Shown: one piece after another, positions 36,242-43,424 of the stretch | Layout of the letters: the number at the start of each line of letters is the position of its first letter | Numbering within the stretch: position 1 is the first letter of the stretch | Source of the DNA: Leuconostoc inhae | GTDB taxonomy: Bacteria > Bacillota > Bacilli > Lactobacillales > Lactobacillaceae | Reading direction: 5' to 3' | Length of the DNA stretch: 64,000 bases | Assembly: GCF_019656015.1 (NCBI RefSeq) | Contig: NZ_BPKW01000006.1 | Coordinates: forward strand, 62,001-126,000 | Program-made: the position numbers and the translations under genes | Notes under the pieces: generated by a model | Database searches by the model: none | What the model was told of the DNA's origin: nothing | What the model saw: only the letters and a program-made list of their open reading frames with translations

Positions 36242-36298
36242 GCTGAACTGAACCCCCCCTGAGTTTAATTTGCTCCAACTCAGGGGGTTCAGTTCAGC
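36242..36298. repeat. Long inverted repeat spanning the tspO start
   Basis: The left arm GCTGAACTGAAC plus seven C and TGAGTT (24 nt) matches the right arm AACTCAGGGGGTTCAGTTCAGC (22 nt) as its reverse complement, except for two extra C. The loop is TAATTTGCTCC (36266-36276) and contains the only available start codon of tspO (TTG, 36270-36272). Confidence 0.85.
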
Positions 36299-36740
36299 TA
36301 TAGCATTTATTGTGACTATTTTAGTTCTCGGCACATTATCATCATTTAGTGTGGAATGGATACGTGGTGTGTCGATAGGCGACATATATGGCACGTTTAA
36401 TTTACCACCACTAGTACCACCGAAATGGCTTTTTGGTCCAGCATGGGGCTTACTCTATATTTTACTTGGCATTTATTGTGCTAACCTGAGTTTTGTGAAA
36501 AATAATCGACGTGCACTCTATACCTATATGTACGTGCTAGCATTAAATATATTTTGGACCGTCGTATTCTTCTCGTTTTCAAATTTTCTGTTAGCTACAC
36601 TAATGATCGTGGCAATGGATATTTTAGTTATTGCCATTATCTGGATAGATAAGCGACCCATTAAACTACTATTAGTCCCTTACTTGTTATGGTTGTTATT
36701 CGCTACATATCTATCAGTTTCTGTACTTATTTTAAACTAA
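36270..36740 (+). CDS. tspO: TspO/MBR family membrane protein
   Basis: This 156-residue tryptophan-rich sensory protein has five predicted helices. The family motifs are NLPPLVPPKWLFGPAWGLLY (residues ~46-65), GIYCANLSF and LALNIFWTVVFF; the usual WxxxN/LNxxW spacing in the third and fourth helices is partly kept. The full-length frame must start at TTG 36270 inside the loop of the inverted repeat; a GTG at 36312 would cut into the first helix. There is no clear ribosome-binding site. The gene may be intact with hairpin-controlled translation, or 5' damaged. Confidence 0.8.
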   Translation: MLQLRGFSSAIAFIVTILVLGTLSSFSVEWIRGVSIGDIYGTFNLPPLVPPKWLFGPAWGLLYILLGIYCANLSFVKNNRRALYTYMYVLALNIFWTVVFFSFSNFLLATLMIVAMDILVIAIIWIDKRPIKLLLVPYLLWLLFATYLSVSVLILN

Positions 36741-36761
36741 TTTTGCTAACTTAACTTGTAA

Positions 36762-36810
36762 CACAATAAAACCACGATCCAGTTTAATCTAGGTCGTGGC
36801 TTTTATTGTG
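36762..36810 (+). terminator. Terminator after tspO
   Basis: CACAATAAAACCACGATC pairs with GGTCGTGGCTTTTATTGTG. The remaining bases to 37060 are AT-rich and show no gene. Confidence 0.85.
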
Positions 36811-37060
36811 TCTGTTTTAAAGTCATGGAAGGCGTTTTAAGCTTTGTTAGTTATTCATGGTAAAATACACTATTTTGTATTTAACGTTCAAATTTAGCCT
36901 GTTATTTCTTTGCTGTGAGCCTATCAATTCATATGCAGGGATGAAACTACCAAAAGTAATTTTTCATATTAGTTTTACTTAAAAATGTAGCTCTTACTTT
37001 AATTAACGTTTTAAACGAACTTAAATCAATTACACTAAGATAAGCCAATTACCCTCAACT

Positions 37061-37867
37061 TTATACATTAACTTCTAATCCAACGCCAACTTCTTCAACA
37101 GCAATAAATTGATTTATATATGCCTTTGCTTTAAAAGAGACACAGTGGCTAGGATATAAGTGGGTAATATTGTTATTTTGGAAATATTCAACAGTTTTTT
37201 CTAATCGCTCATCTAAGTCAAATAAATGAAAGCCACCAATAATACCCAGTATTTTATTGTTCCCTGTAACTTTTTTTGCATGCTCACAAATATTGGAAAT
37301 ACCACTATGGGAACATCCTGTGATAATAAATAAGCCTTCTTTAGTTTCATAAGCCATTGCTGTATCATCCATTACATAGTCATCTTGCCATTGGTTATTT
37401 ACAAAATTTTCTCCTATCGCTTCACGTTTTTCAAAGTCAGTATACTGGCCAATTTCTCCTAAATACCATAATTTATTTGTTAGTTTAACAGGTTCTTTTT
37501 GTAAATTTAAATCAAATTTGTTCTCTACCCAATCTATATTTTTTGGTGCGCCAATATCCAATTCTTCAAAACGTTTTGAGTTCAAAAAAAGTGGATGTGC
37601 ATAAACTAGCTTACCAAAAAGTCCTGATAACTCTGGTAGAAAACTCATACCACGTGTATGGTCGTTATGACCGTGTGAAAACACAATTTTAGTGACGTCA
37701 TCTAAATTAATACCTTTAGTTTGTGAATTCTTCAAAAATATGTCACTATATCCCATATCAAAAAGTATTTTTTCATCTTCATTTTCAATCATCATAGATA
37801 AAGCAGGTTCACCAAAATAATATTCATCAATGAATGTGTTATTATCTACTAAAATAGTTATCTTCAT
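37061..37867 (-). CDS. MBL-fold metallo-hydrolase
   Basis: This 268-residue protein has the metallo-beta-lactamase fold. The metal motif is VFSHGHNDHTRGM (HxHxDH, residues ~62-74), followed by GLFIITGCSHSGISN (His) near residue 175 and a late GGFHLF. The arrangement resembles the dihydropteroate-synthase-like MBL group often named MptA- or beta-RFAP-related, but the substrate is not known. It is isolated in the accessory region. The leader up to 38120 holds no gene. Confidence 0.85.
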   Translation of the reverse strand: MKITILVDNNTFIDEYYFGEPALSMMIENEDEKILFDMGYSDIFLKNSQTKGINLDDVTKIVFSHGHNDHTRGMSFLPELSGLFGKLVYAHPLFLNSKRFEELDIGAPKNIDWVENKFDLNLQKEPVKLTNKLWYLGEIGQYTDFEKREAIGENFVNNQWQDDYVMDDTAMAYETKEGLFIITGCSHSGISNICEHAKKVTGNNKILGIIGGFHLFDLDERLEKTVEYFQNNNITHLYPSHCVSFKAKAYINQFIAVEEVGVGLEVNV

Positions 37868-38126
37868 TACTTTTTTCCAATCTTTTATCTTTGATACCTT
37901 ACTATACAGATTAAAAAAAGCTTTTAAAGTGTAAACCAGTAAACTTAATATATTCTAAAAATTAGCAGGTATGACTTTACCACATGTAACATCAAAATCG
38001 ACAAGCCTATTTGAATGTTTGTGGTACCCCTAAACAGCTATTTTTGGTTAGCAATGCTTTTATATCAACGTTTAATGTTTAAAATAGCCCATGTAAAAAG
38101 TTTTGATTTCGACATTTGCAGAAAAC

Positions 38127-38168
38127 GAGGACGCCACTTAGTGACGCTCTCTCCAAACAACATAGGGT
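38127..38168. repeat. Accessory-region repeat module, copy B
   Basis: AACGAGGACGCC, a CACTTAGTG hairpin, GACGCT, CTCCAAACAAC and GGGTGGGGG follow the same block order as copy A (34138-34185). A palindrome TATAGT..ACTATA follows at about 38180. Confidence 0.4.
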
Positions 38169-38206
38169 GGGGGTATTTTTATAGTTGATCACTATAATTG
38201 TGACGA

Positions 38207-38545
38207 CTAAGCATACAACCGCTCCTGTGGTCGTTCTAAACGGCTCACTAATACATTCAATTCTTTATTTAACGCCATAATTTGGCTTGTTGGCGCTACG
38301 ACATTATAAAACTCTATAAATGGCTTGTTCTCTTTGTACTTGCTGACGTACATATCTTTAAGCTCTGGTGTTAACTGTTCGCAGAATTTATCTAGCACTC
38401 TCTTAATCTCTTGAATAAAATTTGCATTCTCACGTCTATATTGGTTAATGATTTCTGGTTGTTGTTCAATCAGCTCACACTCTAAGTCTACCGATCCTCT
38501 AAAATAACGTTGTAATATTGCTCGATTAGTCCATGTACTTGTCAT
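38207..38545 (-). CDS. Unknown protein, phage- or island-type
   Basis: This 112-residue, mostly helical, charged protein begins MTSTWTNRAILQRYFRGSVD and ends LVSRLERPQERLYA. The length and helical make-up recall late phage transcription regulators (ArpU/RinA type), but no signature is firm. GGAGAG lies 6 nt before the ATG. It is the gene next to the ssrA attachment-site candidate. Confidence 0.6.
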   Translation of the reverse strand: MTSTWTNRAILQRYFRGSVDLECELIEQQPEIINQYRRENANFIQEIKRVLDKFCEQLTPELKDMYVSKYKENKPFIEFYNVVAPTSQIMALNKELNVLVSRLERPQERLYA

Positions 38546-38634
38546 AGTTTGCTCTCCAATTTAGTGTGATATCAATATTATACTATTTATGTACCACATT
38601 TTTATTAATGTGTTATTTTGTACCTTTTATGCAA

Positions 38635-38658
38635 ATAAAAAACGGCTTAAACGCCGTT
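38635..38658 (-). terminator. Terminator left of ssrA, possibly from a lost integrase gene
   Basis: On the minus strand AACGGC pairs with GCCGTT and is followed by TTTTTATTT. Just upstream, 38660-38740 has coding-like fragments (KMGNFLGNILNK in one frame, HTKWETFWETF in another) that look like an integrase tail, though no complete gene exists. Confidence 0.5.
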
Positions 38659-38753
38659 ACACTGCTTACTTGCTTATTTAAAATGTTTCCCAAAAAGTTT
38701 CCCATTTTGTGTGAAATGCTATGAAATACAGTGCAACGTTTTTCATAAGAAAA

Positions 38754-38791
38754 GGCGCTACATCAAGTTTTTTGAAACCTGATGCAACGCC
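38754..38791 (-). terminator. Terminator of tmRNA
   Basis: On the minus strand GGCGTTGCATCAGGTTT pairs with AAACTTGATGTAGCGCC (17 pairs including G-U), followed by TTTTCTT. Confidence 0.85.
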
Positions 38792-38804
38792 ATGAAATGC
38801 TTAG

Positions 38805-39161
38805 TGGAGCCGAGGGGAGTCGAACCCCTGTCCAAACCACCCGGTACATAAACTTCTACGCTTATAGTGTTGTCATTTAAATTTCATGATATGTTACGCC
38901 ACAACACAAGGCTGCTACACATCACTAACCTGATTATTTTGACAAATATGTTCCAGATGTAAGCACATTTGCGATCTGACCTTTTATGACCTAATCCCAG
39001 ATGTCAGCAACCAAGATTAAGTTACGCTTCACTGGTTTTTAGGCAGCGATTGCGAAAGAGTTTTCGTTTTTTGCAGTTAAAATGTCTGCCCGTTTTAACG
39101 CCCGGATGGCGAAACGCAGTCCATGCCCTAAGCAACCTGTCGAATTCCAAAAAACGACCCC
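38805..39161 (-). ncRNA. ssrA: Transfer-messenger RNA
   Basis: The tRNA-like ends pair: 5' GGGGTCG (39155-39161) with 3' CGGCTCC (38806-38812), followed by the discriminator A. The T arm GGGGTTCGACTCCCC is clear. The tag frame at 39039-39074 reads A-K-N-E-N-S-F-A-I-A-A and then TAA. The 357-nt RNA frees stalled ribosomes and marks their products for proteolysis. CCA is not encoded. Its 3' end borders the accessory region. Confidence 0.97.
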
Positions 39162-39204
39162 AAAATATGATACTGCCATATAACAATTTTTTTATTAACT
39201 CATA

Positions 39205-39236
39205 AATAAAAAAGTTATCGACAACTGTCAATAACT
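39205..39236 (-). terminator. Terminator of the fab-acc operon
   Basis: On the minus strand AGTTATTGAC pairs with GTCGATAACT around a 4-nt loop, with TTTTTT following. It lies 13 bp after the accA stop and before ssrA. Confidence 0.8.
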
Positions 39237-39248
39237 AATTATACCATA

Positions 39249-40046
39249 TTAAAACGCTCTAAAACGTGCACGTCTTTTTTTGATCAAATCTTGAGGTGAT
39301 AAAGTATTTAACTGCTTAAATTCATCATCCAAACGTTTACGCATTAAGTTAAACACGCGTGCATGGCTACGTGATTCTGGAATGATATATTCAATGACTT
39401 GTTTAGCTAACAAATCCTTTGGCGTTAACCCCATAACCGCTGCTGCTTCATCAGAGCGTTTACTATCTTTCCATAAAATGGAAGCAAACCCTTCTGGAGA
39501 CAAAATTGAATACGTTGCATTTTGAAACATCCATACTTGGTCACTTGTTGCTAGGGCTAATGCCCCTCCTGAACCACCTTCACCATATATAATCGCAATC
39601 ATTGGTACAGTGAGCTTCATAGACTCCAAAATAGATTTTGCAATGGCCTCACCTTGCCCTTGTGCCTCTGCTGTCTTTCCAGGAAAAGCACCGGGTGTGT
39701 TGATAAACGTGATAATTGGCCGATGGAATTTGTTAGCCTGTTGCATTAAACGTTGTGCTTTTCGATAACCCCATGGTTCTGGTGAACCATTACGTTTACT
39801 TAATTTATCATGAATATCAATACCCTTATCAATTGCAATTACCGTGACGGGTGTACCATTTAGTGCAGCAATTCCACCTATTACGGACATATCATCGCCA
39901 CTTAAACGATCACCATGTAATTCCACAAAATCTGTAAAAATCCCGTCAATTATTTCACGTGCTAAAAAGCGATCTTCTCGAGATCTTTTAACAACTTCTG
40001 CAGGCGTTAATTCATGTTTAAAGAGATTCAATCCAATATTTACCAT
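39249..40046 (-). CDS. accA: Acetyl-CoA carboxylase carboxyltransferase subunit alpha
   Basis: This 265-residue subunit works with AccD to move the carboxyl group from biotin to acetyl-CoA and so make malonyl-CoA. Visible signatures are GFRKAQRLM-like GYRKAQRLM, FINTPGAFPGKTAEAQGQGE and IYGEGGSGGALALATSDQVW. It is the short form usual in lactic acid bacteria, without the long N-terminal extension. Last gene of the operon, 1 bp after accD. Confidence 0.97.
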   Translation of the reverse strand: MVNIGLNLFKHELTPAEVVKRSREDRFLAREIIDGIFTDFVELHGDRLSGDDMSVIGGIAALNGTPVTVIAIDKGIDIHDKLSKRNGSPEPWGYRKAQRLMQQANKFHRPIITFINTPGAFPGKTAEAQGQGEAIAKSILESMKLTVPMIAIIYGEGGSGGALALATSDQVWMFQNATYSILSPEGFASILWKDSKRSDEAAAVMGLTPKDLLAKQVIEYIIPESRSHARVFNLMRKRLDDEFKQLNTLSPQDLIKKRRARFRAF

Positions 40047-40047
40047 G

Positions 40048-40905
40048 TTAAACCTCCGTCACATGATGCAGTTTCACTATTTTTGCAATTGTTTGGCTCA
40101 GTTCTGGACGTGGTACAATTTGATCCACAAAACCATTTGCCATCAATGTCTCTACGCGTTGAAAATCTTTCGGTAATTTTTCATGAATAGTTGATTCAAT
40201 CACACGAGCACCAGCAAACCCAACTAATGCGTGTGGCTCAGCTAAAGTAATATCGCCTTGCATAGCAAAACTGGCTGTGACACCGCCTGTTGTAGGATCA
40301 GTTAAGACAACAAGGTATAATAACCCAGCCTCTTGATGTGCTGCAACAGCTGCGGAAACTTTTGCCATTTGCATAAGCGAGTTAATACCCTCTTGCATTC
40401 GTGCACCACCAGATGCGGTAAATAACACCACAGGCAAGAAATTTTCAGTAGCATATTCAAAGAGACGTGTGATCTTTTCACCTGTCATTGAACCAAGAGA
40501 TCCCATCATGAAGTATGAATCCATAACACCTAGTGCTACTTTTTCATCTTTAATTTTTGCGACCCCTGTTAAGACTGATTCCCCCAATCCTGTTTGAGAT
40601 TTAGCTCGTGCAAGTTTGTCGGCATACCCAGGAAAATCCGGATTCATCATTTCAATTTCTGAATCCATTTCTTCAAATGATTCTGTCAAAAGTTCAACAC
40701 GTTCTCGCGCCTGAAGACGAAATCCATAACCACAGTGGTCACACACACGAAAAGCCCCAAGTTGTTTATTATACATTTGCACACCACAATACGGGCAAGC
40801 TAGAAATAAACCATCCGGTATGCGATCATTGACTGACGCATCTCGCTTAATTTTTGAGGTTGATTTTTGATTATTATATAAATCCATATTGTAAAGTGCG
40901 CTCAC
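40048..40905 (-). CDS. accD: Acetyl-CoA carboxylase carboxyltransferase subunit beta
   Basis: This 285-residue subunit has an N-terminal zinc ribbon (CPYCGVQM..CDHCGYGF, residues ~37-60) and a crotonase-like core (LFTASGGARMQEGINSLMQ, TDPTTGGVTASFAMQGDI). The start is GTG at 40905; an in-frame ATG at 40887 is an alternative, and neither has a close Shine-Dalgarno. A strong AAGAGGAGG lies at 40988-40996, about 85 nt upstream, with a foldable stretch between. The gap from accC (160 bp) is the largest within the operon. Confidence 0.96.
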   Translation of the reverse strand: MSALYNMDLYNNQKSTSKIKRDASVNDRIPDGLFLACPYCGVQMYNKQLGAFRVCDHCGYGFRLQARERVELLTESFEEMDSEIEMMNPDFPGYADKLARAKSQTGLGESVLTGVAKIKDEKVALGVMDSYFMMGSLGSMTGEKITRLFEYATENFLPVVLFTASGGARMQEGINSLMQMAKVSAAVAAHQEAGLLYLVVLTDPTTGGVTASFAMQGDITLAEPHALVGFAGARVIESTIHEKLPKDFQRVETLMANGFVDQIVPRPELSQTIAKIVKLHHVTEV

Positions 40906-41029
40906 TCATTGAAACACCGATTATTCATATCTCATGCCATTTATAACTTTAAAAATGACAATATACTCAATCAGTAGTAAGCACAAGCCTCCTCTTCATT
41001 TTCATAAAATATTTTCTGCGCTGAATATA

Positions 41030-41064
41030 ACAATACCGCATATGTTTGCCATACGCGGTATTGT
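41030..41064 (-). repeat. Intercistronic hairpin between accC and accD
   Basis: On the minus strand ACAATACCGCGTATG pairs with CATATGCGGTATTGT over 15 bp (one G-U) around a 5-nt loop. It starts 4 bp after the accC stop and has no U-tract, so it is more likely an RNA processing or stability element than a terminator. Confidence 0.6.
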
Positions 41065-41067
41065 GCT

Positions 41068-42444
41068 TCACTCACTTTTGGGTAAACTTTCTATCCATCG
41101 TGGTAAAAATTCACTTTCTAGATAACGCGTATCAAATTCCCCACGTTGTACTTGGGGGTCATCTAACAATGCTTTTTGAAAATTACGACTGGTATCCACA
41201 CCACGTATAACTGTTTCATCTATAATACGTTTTATTTTAGCCATAGCTTGCGAACGATCAGCAGCATGTACAATTAATTTTCCAATCATTGAATCATAAA
41301 ACGGTTGAATTTTATCGCCTGTAAATAACGCTGAGTCAATTCTAATACCAGGACCACCTGTAGGAAGAAAAGCAAAGTCAACCGTTCCAGCACTAGGTGC
41401 AAAGTGTCTTTCCGGCTGTTCTGCAGTCAAACGAACTTCGATAGAATGGCCATTCACTTTTACATCGTCTTGTGAAACAGGTAGATCTTCGCCAGCAGCA
41501 ACTGAAACTTGTAACTTAATCAAATCCAATCCTGTTACCATCTCGGATACTGGATGTTCCACTTGAATACGCGTATTCATTTCCATGAAGTAAAATGAAC
41601 CATCACGATCCTGTAAAAATTCAATTGTCCCAGTATTAACATAACGTAATGCTTTAGCAGCGCGCGTCACAATATCACCTAAATGTGCACGCATTTCTGG
41701 CGTTACACCAGTTGCTGGTGATTCTTCCAAAACTTTTTGGTTATTTCGTTGCAAAGAACAGTTTCGTTCTGGCAAATAGATGACATGCCCATTTTCATCA
41801 CGAAAGACCTGCATTTCAATATGTCGCACACGTTCCATGACTTTTTCGATATACATATGATCGTCGCCAAAAGATGACCGTGCTTCATTCTGCGCGTCGT
41901 CAAATTTGTCAGACAATTCATCTTCACCATACACAAATCGCATACCCTTACCACCACCACCAGCTGCTGCTTTAAGCAGTAATGGGTAACCAATACGGTT
42001 AGCAACTTCTTTTGCTTCAGTAAAATTACGGATAAAACCCTCTGATCCAGGAATTACTGGAACATTGGCACGACGCATCTCTTCACGAGCATTAGCTTTG
42101 TTTCCCATTAATTCGATTGTTTCTGGTCGTGGGCCAATCCATTTTATGCCAACTTCACCAACCATTTCAGCAAACAATGAGTTTTCTGCAAGGAAACCAT
42201 AGCCTGGATGAATCGCTTCTGCACCTGAAAGTAATGCTGCACTTAAGATGTTTTTCATATTAAGATATGAATCTTTTGGTCTAGGGCCGCCTACCGAAAT
42301 TGCCTCATCAGCAATTTGAACATGTAAACTATCTTTATCAGCTGTTGAATAAATAGCAACCGATGCGATACCCATTTCTTTTAATGTGCGGATAATGCGA
42401 ACGGCTATTTCGCCACGATTCGCAACCAATACTTTTTTAAACAC
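41068..42444 (-). CDS. accC: Acetyl-CoA carboxylase biotin carboxylase subunit
   Basis: This 458-residue ATP-grasp enzyme carboxylates biotin on AccB. It has VLVANRGEIAVRIIRTLKE at the N-terminus, the glycine-rich loop LKAAAGGGGKGMRFV and the carboxylase signature YFMEMNTRIQVEHPVSEMV. The start is GTG at 42444, supported by TTGGAG. It lies between fabZ and accD. Confidence 0.97.
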   Translation of the reverse strand: MFKKVLVANRGEIAVRIIRTLKEMGIASVAIYSTADKDSLHVQIADEAISVGGPRPKDSYLNMKNILSAALLSGAEAIHPGYGFLAENSLFAEMVGEVGIKWIGPRPETIELMGNKANAREEMRRANVPVIPGSEGFIRNFTEAKEVANRIGYPLLLKAAAGGGGKGMRFVYGEDELSDKFDDAQNEARSSFGDDHMYIEKVMERVRHIEMQVFRDENGHVIYLPERNCSLQRNNQKVLEESPATGVTPEMRAHLGDIVTRAAKALRYVNTGTIEFLQDRDGSFYFMEMNTRIQVEHPVSEMVTGLDLIKLQVSVAAGEDLPVSQDDVKVNGHSIEVRLTAEQPERHFAPSAGTVDFAFLPTGGPGIRIDSALFTGDKIQPFYDSMIGKLIVHAADRSQAMAKIKRIIDETVIRGVDTSRNFQKALLDDPQVQRGEFDTRYLESEFLPRWIESLPKSE

Positions 42445-42446
42445 TA

Positions 42447-42878
42447 CTAATCTCCAATAATAAATGTCAGTTCAGCTGTGGTAGCTTTTTTATCACCAAT
42501 CCATACGATACCTTTACCGGTACCAATTGGGCCACGTAAACGTTCAATAGTTACTTCCAATCGTAATCGGTCGCCAGGGCGTACCATTTGACGATAGCGC
42601 GCTTTTTTAATACCGCCAAAATAAGCTGTCTTTCCTTTGTACTCCGGTAATGATAATAAGGCTACAGCACCTGTTTGTGCTAATGCTTCAACAGTTAATG
42701 CACCTGGAAAAGTTGGATTTCCTGGGAAATGGCCTTGAAAAATCTCTTCATTGATTGTGACATTTTTATAAGCAACTGCTCTTTGACCAGGTACTAATTC
42801 TTCAACGGTATCCAGCATTAACATTGGATAGCGGTGCGGAATAATTTCCATAATTTGTTGGGTATTTAAAATGCTCAT
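42447..42878 (-). CDS. fabZ: 3-hydroxyacyl-ACP dehydratase FabZ (acc-linked copy)
   Basis: This 143-residue hot-dog-fold dehydratase acts in fatty-acid elongation. It carries IIPHRYPMLMLDTVEEL at the N-terminus, the catalytic His in FQGHFPGNPTFPGALTVEAL and the catalytic Glu in the same segment. Translation probably starts at the ATG at 42878. The AGGAGG at 42922-42927 is 44 nt upstream, and a hairpin (42892-42917) lies between. It sits between accB and accC as in other lactic acid bacteria. A second FabZ-like gene heads the operon. Confidence 0.95.
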   Translation of the reverse strand: MSILNTQQIMEIIPHRYPMLMLDTVEELVPGQRAVAYKNVTINEEIFQGHFPGNPTFPGALTVEALAQTGAVALLSLPEYKGKTAYFGGIKKARYRQMVRPGDRLRLEVTIERLRGPIGTGKGIVWIGDKKATTAELTFIIGD

Positions 42879-42891
42879 TAGTTTTGCTAGA

Positions 42892-42927
42892 GCATACAAT
42901 TATATAATATTGTATGCTTTTCCTCCT
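42892..42927 (-). promoter_or_regulatory. Shine-Dalgarno and hairpin upstream of fabZ
   Basis: On the minus strand AGGAGG (42922-42927) is followed after 4 nt by GCATACAAT..ATTGTATGC, a 9-bp stem with an 8-nt AT-rich loop (42892-42917), and then 13 nt to the ATG. A further hairpin GCGGA..TCCGC lies just before the Shine-Dalgarno. Confidence 0.55.
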
Positions 42928-42959
42928 ATTCAGGTATGTACGCGGAAAATCCGCATGTA

Positions 42960-43421
42960 TTAATCAGGTACGATAATATATAATGGCTTATTGTAGTCTA
43001 CCACTTCTTCATTTTCAACCAAAATTTCAGACACAGTACCTGCAACATCACTATGAATTTCAGTCATTAGTTTCATTGCTTCAATAACCGCAACTGTCTC
43101 ACCAACAGATACTTTATCTCCAACTGCTTTAAACATCGGTGCATCTGGTTTAGGTTGTAAATATACCGTGCCAACCATTGGCGCAACAATTTCTGTGCCA
43201 ACCTTAGCTGGTTTAGCTAAGGGATGTTCTGCTATTTCTGATGTAGCCGTTTGTTCTTGCACTTGTGTTTGTGCAGGGGCTGCCGGTGTATTAACAACTG
43301 TTGTATGATCATTTTTTGATAGCAGCAAACTAAAATCGCCATCATCAATTTTAAATTCACGCAATGAACTATTTTCTAAATCCGACATTAAACTACGGAT
43401 TTCATCGATATTTAAACTCAT
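42960..43421 (-). CDS. accB: Biotin carboxyl carrier protein of acetyl-CoA carboxylase
   Basis: This 153-residue carrier has an N-terminal helical region (SLNIDEIRSLMSDLENSSLR), a Pro-Ala-rich linker (~residues 45-70) and a biotinyl domain. The biotinylation motif is VIEAMKLMTEI with the modified Lys near residue 118. GAGG is 8 nt before the ATG. No biotin ligase gene is within the window. Confidence 0.97.
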   Translation of the reverse strand: MSLNIDEIRSLMSDLENSSLREFKIDDGDFSLLLSKNDHTTVVNTPAAPAQTQVQEQTATSEIAEHPLAKPAKVGTEIVAPMVGTVYLQPKPDAPMFKAVGDKVSVGETVAVIEAMKLMTEIHSDVAGTVSEILVENEEVVDYNKPLYIIVPD

Positions 43422-43424
43422 GAT

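Noticed and set aside
36182..36394. Minus-strand open frame opposite tspO
   Set aside because: Shadow of tspO and its inverted repeat; no ribosome-binding site and no protein-like composition.
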